From contig DXDA01000074.1 of the NCBI GenBank assembly GCA_019115745.1, positions 1 through 64,000 on the forward strand: 64,000 nucleotides of DNA, written 5' to 3'. A model generated the notes under the pieces. The model made no database searches and was not told the DNA's origin. It saw nothing but the letters and a program-made list of their open reading frames with translations. The position numbers and the translations under genes were made by a program. Position 1 is the first letter of the stretch. Every line of letters starts with the position of its first letter. This stretch comes from Candidatus Alistipes intestinigallinarum. GTDB lineage: Bacteria > Bacteroidota > Bacteroidia > Bacteroidales > Rikenellaceae. Below, one piece after another: positions 52,994-62,564 of the stretch.

Positions 52994-54100
52994 ATGAACA
53001 AGATGAAACGCAATAAATTCCATTTTGCTTTGATTGCTGCTGCCGGATTGATCGCTTCGGCCTGCAACGATACCCCCGATTCGCTGTACGACCACGAGGA
53101 CAGCGTGGAGGATGTACCCGACATTGTGCTCGAATCTTCGGCGGATCCTTACGACATCATTCCCGAGGCTCAGTGGGCCGACATTGATTTCGGCAGTGCC
53201 TGGGGCATCGAGGGGCAGCCGCTTTATGCCGTGATGGGGACCGACGATACGGGTTCTACGACGCTTTATGACCAGCGCCCGGCCCATAACGTGAAGTTGA
53301 CCAAGCACATCCGTATGATGAAGGGCAACGTGACGGTCGAGCAGTTCGAAAAGTTCGTGGCTGCAAATCCGAACGTGGTTCAGATGCCCAAGGAGCCCTT
53401 CTGGAAGTGGACCGATCCCGACGGGAATTCACGCAAGGATTTCCCCGTGGTTTACATTACCTGGAAAGAGGCCGACGCCTTTGCCCGCTGGATTGGTGGC
53501 CGTCTGCCGACCGAGGCCGAGTGGGAAATGGCCGCCAAGGCTGCTACGGCCGCAGATGCAACCGTCCGTTGTTTGGCTTACAGCAGCAACAGTTCCTCGA
53601 ACAAGGCCGCCTGGTTCTTCAATTCGAAGAATCCTTCCTATGGAACCGGCCTGGTTACGGTGATTACCGATGGTGCGGGAAATCGGGTCGAACGGGTTGG
53701 CCGTATGGCGCACCGTTGTGGTGAGATGAAGGATGGAAAGACCGATCCGGCCAATGCACTCGGGCTGACCGATATGTGCGGCAACGTCATGGAGTGGTGC
53801 TCGGACTGGTATGGCGAAACTTATTATGAGATGTGTGCGAATGCAGCCATAGCCAGTGAGGGCCCGGTTCTTTACATCCAGGGGGACGGGACGCAGAAGG
53901 AAGAGCAGATCTCCTATGTTGAAGATCCGCAAGGTCCGGCCGAGGGGCGTCTCAAGGTGTTGCGCGGTGGATCGTGGAATCTGCCCGAGTATGCCGTGAA
54001 GACGACCATGCGTCTCAAGATTCAGCCCGGGACCCGTTCCGAAGAGATTGGCTTCCGCGTCGTTCTGGATGTTACGGATGGTTCCGAGTCCGGTGAGTGA
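52994..54100 (+). CDS. SUMF1/FGE-domain lipoprotein, probably without FGE activity
   Basis: The 368-aa lipoprotein has a lipobox Cys at 24 (LIASAC) and a formylglycine-generating-enzyme-type fold: [36 protein letters not shown] and the final IGFRVVLD. In true FGEs two Cys follow the GGS segment and bind copper; here that part reads [18 protein letters not shown] with no Cys. No sulfatase gene is in the window. It is thus likely a surface glycan-binding or structural component of the SusC3/D3 complex. ATG 53003 is an alternative start. Confidence 0.85.
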   Translation: MNKMKRNKFHFALIAAAGLIASACNDTPDSLYDHEDSVEDVPDIVLESSADPYDIIPEAQWADIDFGSAWGIEGQPLYAVMGTDDTGSTTLYDQRPAHNVKLTKHIRMMKGNVTVEQFEKFVAANPNVVQMPKEPFWKWTDPDGNSRKDFPVVYITWKEADAFARWIGGRLPTEAEWEMAAKAATAADATVRCLAYSSNSSSNKAAWFFNSKNPSYGTGLVTVITDGAGNRVERVGRMAHRCGEMKDGKTDPANALGLTDMCGNVMEWCSDWYGETYYEMCANAAIASEGPVLYIQGDGTQKEEQISYVEDPQGPAEGRLKVLRGGSWNLPEYAVKTTMRLKIQPGTRSEEIGFRVVLDVTDGSESGE

Positions 54101-54127
54101 CACAAATTGTGAGGTACAGTAAAATGA

Positions 54128-57100
54128 ATGATTGGAATGAGTGTTGAATTGATATCGAAGCATTTTGCCGGATGGATTTTTTCGACCGTGGCTGCCGTGT
54201 CGTTTACAGGCATCGTATCGGCCGAGAATTATGTCCCGCAGGCAAATCACCGTCTTGAGAAGACGATCAATACCGAATGGACGTTCAATTATTTCCCTGA
54301 CGAGGAGGAGGTCAAGGGCGTTTATGAACTGCCGACGTTCGACGATTCGGCCTGGAGTTGCATTGCCGTGCCTCATACGTGGCAGACTTACGAAACGACC
54401 CGGGAGTTGCATCCCTTCATCCGGAATGCTGCGGCTTCGGACAATCCCTATTGGTGGAACGGCTGGGGCTGGTACCGGAAGCGGATCGTCATCGGCGAGG
54501 AGTACCGCGACCGGCGGATCTGTTTCGAGTTCGACGGCGTACAGAAGTATTCCAAGGTGTATCTCAACGGCAAATACCTTGGGGATCACAAGGGCGGTTT
54601 CACGAGTTTCTATGTCGACGCTACCGATGCCGTCGAGTTCGGGAAGGAGAACGTGCTGGTCGTGGCTGTGCAGAACGCACTGAACGACAAGTACCGCATT
54701 CCTCCGATGAATGCCGGTAACTGGGTGGTTTACGGAGGTATCGTCCGCGACGTCCGGCTGGTCATTACGGATCGGGTGAGCGTTCCCTTCCAGGGCTCCT
54801 ACAAGCATGAGGGAGGAACGTTCATCACTACGCCCGAAGTTTCGGCCCGCCAGGCTTCCGTACGGATCCGCACCTATGTCGGGAATCAACGTTCCGAGGC
54901 TGCTGCGGTGACCCTGCAGACGGTCGTGACGGATACCGACGGCCGGATTGTCAAACGGCTGGAGAGCTCGAAGAGCATCGAACCCGGTACAATCGCCGAA
55001 TTCGACCAGTCGATCCCGCGGTTGCGGAATCCGAAACTCTGGAGCCCCGACTCTCCCTACCTCTACCACGCCTACAGCGAGGTGTATGTCGGACGGGAAC
55101 TGGTTGATGTCTATCATTCGACATTTGGTATTCGCAGCATCGCCTGGGATTACGATATTCATCGACTGATCCTTAACGGCAAGGTTACTCACCTGCACGG
55201 CATCAACCGTCATGAGGAGTTCCCGTGGCTGGGGGCAGCCTTCCCGAAATGGATTGCGCAGCGCGACATGGAGGATATGAAGTTCGGACTGGATATCAAC
55301 TACATGCGTACGGCGCACTATCCGAACGACCCGTCGGTTTACGAATTCATGGATCGCCACGGCATCTGCATCAATGAGGAACTTCCGAACATCAAGAACC
55401 AGAACTTCTCGAAGGAGGTCCAGGAGCAGAACTGCCGCGAAATGATCCGCCGGGACCGGAACCATCCGTCGATCATCATCTGGTCGATGGGCAACGAGAC
55501 CGACCATGCCTGCGATTCGCGCTATGCGGCCGAGGAGGATCCGACGCGCATCATCACGGTGCGTCAGCCCTACAATGACTCCTACAATCCGGAGTTCTGC
55601 AAGCATACCGACAAGGAGATGCCCGTGGAGAGCTATCTGCGTTGTACGATCCGCGGGTGGTACGACAAGGACGACATGAACCTGGAACCCTCCGACGGGC
55701 AGTGGGCCGGAACGGACTACTGGCAGCACCTGCGTTCCCGGAGTTCGAAGAATCCCATTTCGGAGCACAACGGTACGGTGTGGCTCTATGCCGACCACGG
55801 CGCCGACCGGGAGTATGTCAATTCGCCGCTCAAGCACGTGAACCCGAAGGGATGGGTTGACAGTTGGCGCACCCCGAAATATGTCTACTATCTCTGGCAG
55901 GCGAACTTCTCGCGCAAGCCGATGGTGCACATCCAGCCGCATTTCTGGCGTTCGCAGTATGTGGGCCAGAAGAAGATGATTACCGTGGATTCGAACTGTG
56001 CAAAGGTCGAACTGTGGGTCAACGGCCGCAAGATCGGGGAAAAACGTCCCAATGTGGACAATAATTTCTGTGTGGAGTTTCCGGATGTGACGATCGAGCA
56101 GGGTGTCATCGAGGCTGTGGCGACGCATCGCAACGGTACGGTGGTGAAGGATCGCGTCGTGATGGCCGGGGAGCCTGCGGCGCTGACGATTCGGGTTTCG
56201 GCGGACCGGATGATGTCCACGCCCGACAACATCGTCGAGTTCAAGGTGGACATCGTCGACAAGGACAGCGTACATGTCTACGGAGCCAACAATACGTTGA
56301 AGTTCCACGTCGAAGGCCCTGCGACGCTCGTCGGCCCCGATGTCTACATCAGCGACCGGAACAAGCACGAGGAGTACGAGGGTACGATGTATATCGACGC
56401 TCCGGTGATCAACCTGATCCGGGCGACCGGAGAGACCGGCACGGTGACCATTACGGCTTCGGCAACGGGGCTCAAGTCGGCTTCGGCGACGGTCGAGGTG
56501 GTGGATTACGTCGATCCCTCGCCGCTGCCGGGAATCTCCGAACCGCGGTTGAATCCGGAAGGCCGGAAGCCCGTAGCCATCAATCTTTCGCAGGCCAATT
56601 TCGTTCCGGCTCCCGAGGAGATGAAGCCGTTCGCCGGAGAGGTGTCGTTCCCCATTTCGCGCCAGGAGGAATTCCGGGCCCTTGCCGATGCCTTCGTTCG
56701 GGAACAGAACCCGGGCATCGACGCCTCGACACCCGAATTCCGCTACATGCTCGATGCCTTTGCCTCGATTCTCGCCTCTACGGCGCATTACACCGGAGAG
56801 CGGGGCTACATCGTGGCCGACGACTACAACTTCATCGCCAATCAGTACAACGTCTCGCGGGCCATTACGAAACGGCTGGCCTCCCGGAATCTTCCCGAAG
56901 GGTATGTCCGTTACATGACCAACTACTACGCGAAGATGATCGTGCGGGACGGCAAGGATATGAACTATCTGGCCGTCTGCGATCTGATCGACCGGATTCC
57001 CGAAGGCGGCGAGGCCGTGTGGGTCGGTGCCGAGAGCCCTTCGGCGGATCTGCAGGCCGTGGACGATACGGATCTGAAGACGCTGCTTGCCAAGGTGTGC

Positions 57101-57310
57101 CCGCAGACCGAGAAACTCGACAAGGATGCGAAGAAGCGTGCCTACAAACTCATCACGGCGATCAATCCTTCGGTGAAGTACAAGAGCATCCGGAACAAGA
57201 AGACCAAGGTCCGGACCGACTCCTATACGATCGGACGGAACAGCGTGGTGCTGATTCCCGACTTCAAGGCCCTGACGACGAAAAAGTTCCCCGATAACAA
57301 AAAACTGTAG
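54128..57310 (+). CDS. Glycoside hydrolase family 2, beta-galactosidase-like (GH2d)
   Basis: The 1060-aa secreted enzyme has a signal peptide (to about residue 32), sugar-binding, Ig-like and TIM-barrel domains. Acid/base E457 in WSMGNETD with the conserved Asn, and probable nucleophile E546 in PISEHNGTVW. A long C-terminal region (about 700-1060) includes a beta-sandwich with DUF4982-like/Ig-like character and an unusual alpha-helical tail rich in Lys. It is paralogous to GH2b, which lacks two of these catalytic features. ATG 54137 is an alternative start. The next gene begins 1 bp downstream. Confidence 0.88.
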   Translation: MIGMSVELISKHFAGWIFSTVAAVSFTGIVSAENYVPQANHRLEKTINTEWTFNYFPDEEEVKGVYELPTFDDSAWSCIAVPHTWQTYETTRELHPFIRNAAASDNPYWWNGWGWYRKRIVIGEEYRDRRICFEFDGVQKYSKVYLNGKYLGDHKGGFTSFYVDATDAVEFGKENVLVVAVQNALNDKYRIPPMNAGNWVVYGGIVRDVRLVITDRVSVPFQGSYKHEGGTFITTPEVSARQASVRIRTYVGNQRSEAAAVTLQTVVTDTDGRIVKRLESSKSIEPGTIAEFDQSIPRLRNPKLWSPDSPYLYHAYSEVYVGRELVDVYHSTFGIRSIAWDYDIHRLILNGKVTHLHGINRHEEFPWLGAAFPKWIAQRDMEDMKFGLDINYMRTAHYPNDPSVYEFMDRHGICINEELPNIKNQNFSKEVQEQNCREMIRRDRNHPSIIIWSMGNETDHACDSRYAAEEDPTRIITVRQPYNDSYNPEFCKHTDKEMPVESYLRCTIRGWYDKDDMNLEPSDGQWAGTDYWQHLRSRSSKNPISEHNGTVWLYADHGADREYVNSPLKHVNPKGWVDSWRTPKYVYYLWQANFSRKPMVHIQPHFWRSQYVGQKKMITVDSNCAKVELWVNGRKIGEKRPNVDNNFCVEFPDVTIEQGVIEAVATHRNGTVVKDRVVMAGEPAALTIRVSADRMMSTPDNIVEFKVDIVDKDSVHVYGANNTLKFHVEGPATLVGPDVYISDRNKHEEYEGTMYIDAPVINLIRATGETGTVTITASATGLKSASATVEVVDYVDPSPLPGISEPRLNPEGRKPVAINLSQANFVPAPEEMKPFAGEVSFPISRQEEFRALADAFVREQNPGIDASTPEFRYMLDAFASILASTAHYTGERGYIVADDYNFIANQYNVSRAITKRLASRNLPEGYVRYMTNYYAKMIVRDGKDMNYLAVCDLIDRIPEGGEAVWVGAESPSADLQAVDDTDLKTLLAKVCPQTEKLDKDAKKRAYKLITAINPSVKYKSIRNKKTKVRTDSYTIGRNSVVLIPDFKALTTKKFPDNKKL

Positions 57311-57311
57311 G

Positions 57312-58856
57312 ATGCGGAGTTTCGGACATATCGGATGGATGGGATGTCTGCTGTCGGCCCTGTGGCTGTCGGTCTGGCCGGTGCGGGCTTCGGAACGGGT
57401 CCGGCCTACGCAGGCAACCCAACCGGAGTTCCACACGATAACCGATCGCTATCGGCTGACCGTAGATGGTGTGTCGCTTCCTGTGGAGGCTTACAAGGAC
57501 ATTTATTATGTCAACTTTTCGCTTGCCGGTGAGGCTCCGGTTCGAATCGAATGCAGCGAGCCGATTACGTGCTGTGAGGTCAGTCCTGCGGTTCGCGGCG
57601 TGACGACCCGGATCGAGGGCTCGACGGCCTCATTCACGCTCCCCGGAGCGGGCTGGTGGGTCGTGCGGATCAACGATCGGGAGCGTCTTTTCCTGCTGGC
57701 CGATCGTCCGGAGCAGGCCCCGGAGATGAATGACCGGGTGCTGAATGCCGCGGATTTCGTCGATGGGGAGGGACTTCAGACGGCCAATCTGCAGCGGGCG
57801 CTCGACCTCGCTTCGGCGACGAAACGGCTGCTGGTCTTTCCGCGGGGCGTTTACCGGACGGGAACGCTGCGTATCGGCAGCCATACGCGGATTTACCTCG
57901 CCGACGGGGCGATCATCCGGGGTTCGGACGACCGTCGGGACTATCCGACCGACGGCGGCCGGCTGGAGGCCGACCATATTTACAATAAGGAGCACTATAC
58001 CGACAACGGCGAATGGATGACCTTCAGCCGGCTGATCCTTATCGACAGTGCCGAGAACGTCACGATTTCGGGACGGGGGATCATCGACGGCAACGGAGCC
58101 GCGCTTCGGGCTCAGGGCAAACCGGCCAATCTGATCCGGATCCGGAACTCCCGGAACGTCCGCATCGAGGGTATTCTGCTGCGGGATCCCGCGGCGTGGA
58201 ATACGCACATCCATTATTCGGACGACGTGACGATCCGCGACGTGAAACTCATCAACGACGCGACGGTCCCCAATACCGACGGCTTCGACCCCGATGCTTC
58301 GCGGCAGGTGCGGATTGAGCACTGCTTTGCCTACTGTTCTGACGACAACGTGGCCGTGAAGACGACGAACAACCTGGGTCTGAACCGCGATTTGCGGGAT
58401 GTGGTGGTTCGGGAGTGCGTTTTCCTGACGCGCAAGTCGTCGCTCAAGGTGGGGACCGAGACCAAGGCCGCCCGGATGTCCGATATCCGTTTCGAGAACA
58501 ACGATGTGGTGGAGTGTGATCGGGCCCTGGCACTCTATTGCAACGACGGGGCGCTGTTCGAAAAGATCGTTTTTGCAAACAACCGCATCGAGCGCAATTA
58601 TCCCGACAGTCAGCGCCGGGGTATCCATTTCAAGATCTCGGAGCGCGCCGGGAAGGGCCGGATCCGGGATGTCGAGATCCGCGACTGCCATTTCCGGACC
58701 GCTTTCCCGCGCCCGGACGAGGTGGCGGGGCTGGATGCCGAACACACGATCGACGGGCTGACGCTCAGGAATGTGACCGTCGGGGACAAACGCCTCCGTT
58801 CGCTGGACGACTGGAAACCCCGACTCCGTTTTACTGAAAATATCCGATTCGAATGA
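57312..58856 (+). CDS. GH28-like parallel beta-helix glycosidase (first copy)
   Basis: The 514-aa secreted protein has a signal peptide (about 1-26), a beta-sandwich N-terminal domain (about 30-145) and a right-handed beta-helix. GH28-type acidic motifs NTDGFDPDAS (about 320) and YCSDDNVAVK (about 340) are present. The GHG and RIK motifs of classical polygalacturonases are absent; that part reads KSSLKVGTET. The N-terminal sandwich plus beta-helix layout also occurs in GH49, so the family should be checked. Likely substrate is a uronic-acid or galacturonan-type chain, by inference. It overlaps the next gene by 4 bp. Confidence 0.8.
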   Translation: MRSFGHIGWMGCLLSALWLSVWPVRASERVRPTQATQPEFHTITDRYRLTVDGVSLPVEAYKDIYYVNFSLAGEAPVRIECSEPITCCEVSPAVRGVTTRIEGSTASFTLPGAGWWVVRINDRERLFLLADRPEQAPEMNDRVLNAADFVDGEGLQTANLQRALDLASATKRLLVFPRGVYRTGTLRIGSHTRIYLADGAIIRGSDDRRDYPTDGGRLEADHIYNKEHYTDNGEWMTFSRLILIDSAENVTISGRGIIDGNGAALRAQGKPANLIRIRNSRNVRIEGILLRDPAAWNTHIHYSDDVTIRDVKLINDATVPNTDGFDPDASRQVRIEHCFAYCSDDNVAVKTTNNLGLNRDLRDVVVRECVFLTRKSSLKVGTETKAARMSDIRFENNDVVECDRALALYCNDGALFEKIVFANNRIERNYPDSQRRGIHFKISERAGKGRIRDVEIRDCHFRTAFPRPDEVAGLDAEHTIDGLTLRNVTVGDKRLRSLDDWKPRLRFTENIRFE

Positions 58857-60283
58857 GACGATTTGCAGCCATATGTTCGCTTCTGTTACCGGGCCTTGCC
58901 TGGGCCGCCGCTCCGAATTACGAGGTGCGGATGGGGACCGCGGCCCTGTCGGCGGAACCCTTCAAGAACTATCATTATGTCTCCTGCACGCTGGCGGAGA
59001 GTGCGGATTTCGCCGTGACGGCGCCTTTCGACCTCACCGGGGTCGAGATCAGCCCCCGGAGTCGTCTGGTGGAACCGCGGTTGGAGGGGCGGACGGTCCG
59101 TTTCCGTCTGCACGAAACCGGACACTACCTCGTGCGGCTGAATGATACGGCGCGACTCTTCATCTTTGCCGAAAAAACCGCGGTACGGCCGGACGGCGAC
59201 AATATCCTCTCGTATGAAGGCGTCGACAACTCCGGCGGGAGGAACGTGACGAAATCTGTGCAGCGGGCCATCGATGCCTGTGCGAAAAAGGGCCGCACGC
59301 TGATCTTCCCGGCGGGGGAATACCTTTGCGGTCAGCTTCGCCTGCCGTCCCATGCTCGGCTGTATCTCGAAGCGGGGGCCGTCCTTCGGGCCGATGCCTC
59401 GTCGACGGAACCTTTCGAGTCTTCGGACGAGGTCAAGACCCGACGCTTCATCTATGTCAAGGATGCCCGGGACGTGCGCATCTGGGGCCCGGGGGCTATC
59501 AACGGCAACGGGCGCCGGTTGCGGGAGCGTTTCGGCGACAAGGCCCGGATGCGGCTCGTCCTGGCGGTCAACAGCGCGGACCTGCGGATCGAGAATGTCA
59601 TGCTGCAGGATCCCGGGTCGTGGAACACCCAGATCCTGAAGTGCCGCGACGTGGTGATCCGGAATGTCAAGCTGATGAACGATCCGAATCTGAGCAATAC
59701 CGACGGCTTCGATCCTGATGCTTCGCGGAACGTATTGATCGAGGATTGCTTCGCCTATTGTTCGGACGACAACGTGGCCGTCAAGACAACCGGATATTCC
59801 GGCTATCTGGACGATGCCGAAGGGATTACTGTCCGCGGCTGTGTCTTCCTGACGAAAAAATCGTCGCTCAAGGTCGGTACCGAAACACGGGGTGAGCGCA
59901 TGTCGAACATTCTTTTCGAGGATAACGATGTCCTGGAGGCCGACCGGGGCATGGCCCTCTACGTCTCGGACGGCACCTGCCTGGAGAATGTCCGCTACGT
60001 GAACAACCGTTTCGAGCGCAACCATCCCGACAGCAAGCGGATGATGTTCCACTTTACGGTCAATGCCCGACGCTCGGAGACGCCGCTCGGTACGATTCGT
60101 AACGTCGAGGTCCGCGACTGCTTCTTCCTGGCGCCCTTCCCGAAAGCGCCCGAGATCAAGGCACCCGAGGCGGGACATCTCGAAAATATTGTATTTGAAA
60201 ATCTGACGGTTGCCGGCAAGGCGATTCTCTCACCCGAACAGATCGGGCTGAAAACCGTGAACGCTTGTGTTCAATTCAAATAG
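58853..60283 (+). CDS. GH28-like parallel beta-helix glycosidase (second copy)
   Basis: The 476-aa secreted protein is a tandem paralogue of the preceding gene, with the same N-terminal sandwich (about 20-115), NTDGFDPDAS, YCSDDNVAVK and KSSLKVGTET motifs. The signal peptide is residues 1-18 (MRRFAAICSLLLPGLAWA). Start ATG overlaps the previous stop (ATGA), so translation is coupled. Divergence of flanking residues suggests a different linkage or position specificity. The same absence of GHG and RIK applies. Confidence 0.8.
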   Translation: MRRFAAICSLLLPGLAWAAAPNYEVRMGTAALSAEPFKNYHYVSCTLAESADFAVTAPFDLTGVEISPRSRLVEPRLEGRTVRFRLHETGHYLVRLNDTARLFIFAEKTAVRPDGDNILSYEGVDNSGGRNVTKSVQRAIDACAKKGRTLIFPAGEYLCGQLRLPSHARLYLEAGAVLRADASSTEPFESSDEVKTRRFIYVKDARDVRIWGPGAINGNGRRLRERFGDKARMRLVLAVNSADLRIENVMLQDPGSWNTQILKCRDVVIRNVKLMNDPNLSNTDGFDPDASRNVLIEDCFAYCSDDNVAVKTTGYSGYLDDAEGITVRGCVFLTKKSSLKVGTETRGERMSNILFEDNDVLEADRGMALYVSDGTCLENVRYVNNRFERNHPDSKRMMFHFTVNARRSETPLGTIRNVEVRDCFFLAPFPKAPEIKAPEAGHLENIVFENLTVAGKAILSPEQIGLKTVNACVQFK

Positions 60284-60289
60284 CGAAAG

Positions 60290-61717
60290 ATGAAAAAGGG
60301 ATTGATATTGTTCCTGTTGCTGTCGTTTGTCCTTCGGGTCGATGCGCAGTGGCTCAATTCGGATGTCTATGACAAGCCGTTGAAGGAGGTGCTGCAGCAG
60401 GTGGAACGGCAGTATGGCGTCCAACTGATCTACGAGGAGAAGAATGTCAAGGGACGGATGGTCAAGTCGGCTCCGTGGCGTTTTTACGATGACGCCGAAG
60501 TGACGCTCGACAACATTCTCCGGCCGCTCGACATGCGCTGGACGGCCAAAGGCCCCGGGGTCTATGAAATCAAGAAGTGGGAATATTACCGCAAACCCGC
60601 CGAGGAGGGTGAAAAGCATCTGAAACGGCTGCTCGGCCTTTACCCGACGCGCGAAGCCTTCGAGGCGCGGAAAGCCCGGATCCGCAGCCACATTCTCGCC
60701 ACTTTGGGCCTCGACAGCCTGAAGCGCTGCGATTTGGCCCCGATCCGGAGCAACCTGCGCAAATACGACGGCTATATGGTCGAGAACATCGCGCTGGAGA
60801 TCCTTCCGGGGGTGTGGGTGTCGGGGTCACTCTACATGCCGGCCCGGGTGAAGGGGCGCATTCCCGTCATGCTCTCCCCTCACGGGCACTTCTACAACAA
60901 GGTTGACAACTCGATTCCCGACGAACGGGGCCGTTACCGTCCCGATCAGCAGATTCGTTGCGCCATGCTGGCGAAGATGGGATGCGCAGCTTTCAGCTAC
61001 GATATGTGGGCCTGGGGCGAATCGGCTCTGGCTTTCAACTTGAAGGATCATCGCTCCGATCTGGGAATCATCATGCAGACCTGGCAGAGCATCCGCATCC
61101 TCGACTATCTGTGCGCCCAGCCGTGGGTCGATACCACGCGGGTCGGCGTGACGGGCGCCTCGGGCGGCGGTACGCAGACCATGGTCATAGCGGCCCTCGA
61201 TGACCGGATTACGCTCAGTGTGCCGGTGGTCATGATGTCGTCGCACTTCTTCGGCGGCTGTCCCTGCGAAAGCGGGCTTCCGATCCATATTCTTCCCGAC
61301 GAGTTGATGACCAACAATGCCGAACTGGGTGCCATGGCGGCTCCCCGTCCGCAACTGGTGATCTCAGACGGGCACGACTGGACCTCGACCGTCCCTGAAA
61401 TCGAATACCCCTATCTGCAGCGTGTCTACAAACTCTATGATGCCCGGAATCGGGTACAGAACGTTCATCTGGCCGCCGAACACCACGATTACGGACCCGG
61501 AAAGCGGCGTGCGATGTACGATTTCGTGGCCCGTGAATTCGGACTGCGGACCGAAGGATTGCGGCAGGCCGACGGTTCCTATCGGGAAGAGACCGTGACG
61601 ATCGAACACGCTCCGCAGATGTATGTCTTCGGTCCCGAGCAGCGGCTCCCGGATCATGCCGTCAAGGGAAGCAAGGCGTTGCGACAACTTTTGGTCGATT
61701 ACCGGATTGATCGATAA
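60290..61717 (+). CDS. Secreted alpha/beta-hydrolase (acetyl-xylan-esterase-like) with N-terminal STN-like domain
   Basis: The 475-aa protein has a signal peptide (about 1-20), then a small domain (about 24-98, starting VYDKPLKEVLQQVERQYGV and ending GVYEIK) resembling the STN/DUF4974 fold of TonB receptors and FecR-type anti-sigma factors. An alpha/beta-hydrolase domain follows (about 150-440). Nucleophile S291 in GASGGGTQ and His 399 in HHDYG are visible. It would remove acyl groups from a polysaccharide. The STN-type domain on an esterase is unusual and may dock it to the SusC/TonB machinery; that is speculative. Confidence 0.82.
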   Translation: MKKGLILFLLLSFVLRVDAQWLNSDVYDKPLKEVLQQVERQYGVQLIYEEKNVKGRMVKSAPWRFYDDAEVTLDNILRPLDMRWTAKGPGVYEIKKWEYYRKPAEEGEKHLKRLLGLYPTREAFEARKARIRSHILATLGLDSLKRCDLAPIRSNLRKYDGYMVENIALEILPGVWVSGSLYMPARVKGRIPVMLSPHGHFYNKVDNSIPDERGRYRPDQQIRCAMLAKMGCAAFSYDMWAWGESALAFNLKDHRSDLGIIMQTWQSIRILDYLCAQPWVDTTRVGVTGASGGGTQTMVIAALDDRITLSVPVVMMSSHFFGGCPCESGLPIHILPDELMTNNAELGAMAAPRPQLVISDGHDWTSTVPEIEYPYLQRVYKLYDARNRVQNVHLAAEHHDYGPGKRRAMYDFVAREFGLRTEGLRQADGSYREETVTIEHAPQMYVFGPEQRLPDHAVKGSKALRQLLVDYRIDR

Positions 61718-61749
61718 AAAATTAAAATCCTTAAATGAACCCATTTGCT

Positions 61750-62535
61750 ATGAAACGACTTTTCCTTACTGTTACGACTTTGTGTCTCTGTGGAACACTT
61801 TTCGCACAGATTACTCCCGAGGATTTCGAAGTCCTGAAGGCCTTCTACGAGGCGACGGGCGGGAAGTCCTGGAAAAACAACTCCGGTTGGGACTTCAAGC
61901 ACTCCACGGCTGAAGACGTCGAGGTCTACAATGCCGAGGAGGGGACCGGTTGGTTCGGGATCAATGAGATTCGCAACAACCGCGTCAGCAAACTCGAACT
62001 GCCCGACAACGGACTCCAGGGCGAGCTGCCCGCCGTGGTTTATGAACTGGACGGTCTGCGGACGCTGAACCTTTCGGGTAACAATCTTTCGGGCAGCCTC
62101 TCACCGGAGGTCGGGCGCCTGAAGCTCATGTCCTCGTTCATTCTTTCGGATAACCGGCTGACGGGCGAGATTCCTGCAGAACTGGTTTCAATGGGGCGTG
62201 AGGCCAAGACCTCGAAGCCGCGTGCCGACGGCAAGGGCGGCAACGAGATCAAGGTGCTGCTCAACAAGAACCGCCTGACGGGCGAAATCCCGGCCAACAT
62301 CGGCGACATGACGCTGCTGGGCAAACCCGCCAAATCCATTTCGCTCGATCTGAGTTACAACCAACTGACGGGCGAAATCCCGGCTTCTGTTGCCAAACTC
62401 ACGGCACTGACCTCGTTCAAGGCCGCCGGGAACCACCTGTCGGGCAAGGTTCCCGAGGCTTTGGAGTCGCTGCCGAGTCTCAAATACCTGCGGCTTGAGA
62501 AGAACGATTTTTCGGATTCTGTACCCCGCAAATAG
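61750..62535 (+). CDS. Leucine-rich-repeat secreted protein
   Basis: The 261-aa protein has a signal peptide (MKRLFLTVTTLCLCGTLFAQ) and plant-type LRRs with the LTGEIPA motif (NRLTGEIPAEL, NRLTGEIPANI, NQLTGEIPASV), about seven repeats from residue 80 onward. The segment before them (LKAFYEATGGKSWKNNSGW) is a common capping region of bacterial plant-type LRRs. ATG 61750 is chosen over 61735 because the signal peptide starts there. Function is probably binding to a surface or polymer ligand. Confidence 0.85.
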   Translation: MKRLFLTVTTLCLCGTLFAQITPEDFEVLKAFYEATGGKSWKNNSGWDFKHSTAEDVEVYNAEEGTGWFGINEIRNNRVSKLELPDNGLQGELPAVVYELDGLRTLNLSGNNLSGSLSPEVGRLKLMSSFILSDNRLTGEIPAELVSMGREAKTSKPRADGKGGNEIKVLLNKNRLTGEIPANIGDMTLLGKPAKSISLDLSYNQLTGEIPASVAKLTALTSFKAAGNHLSGKVPEALESLPSLKYLRLEKNDFSDSVPRK

Positions 62536-62564
62536 TTTGAATAAATCCTAAAACAATACCTGAT

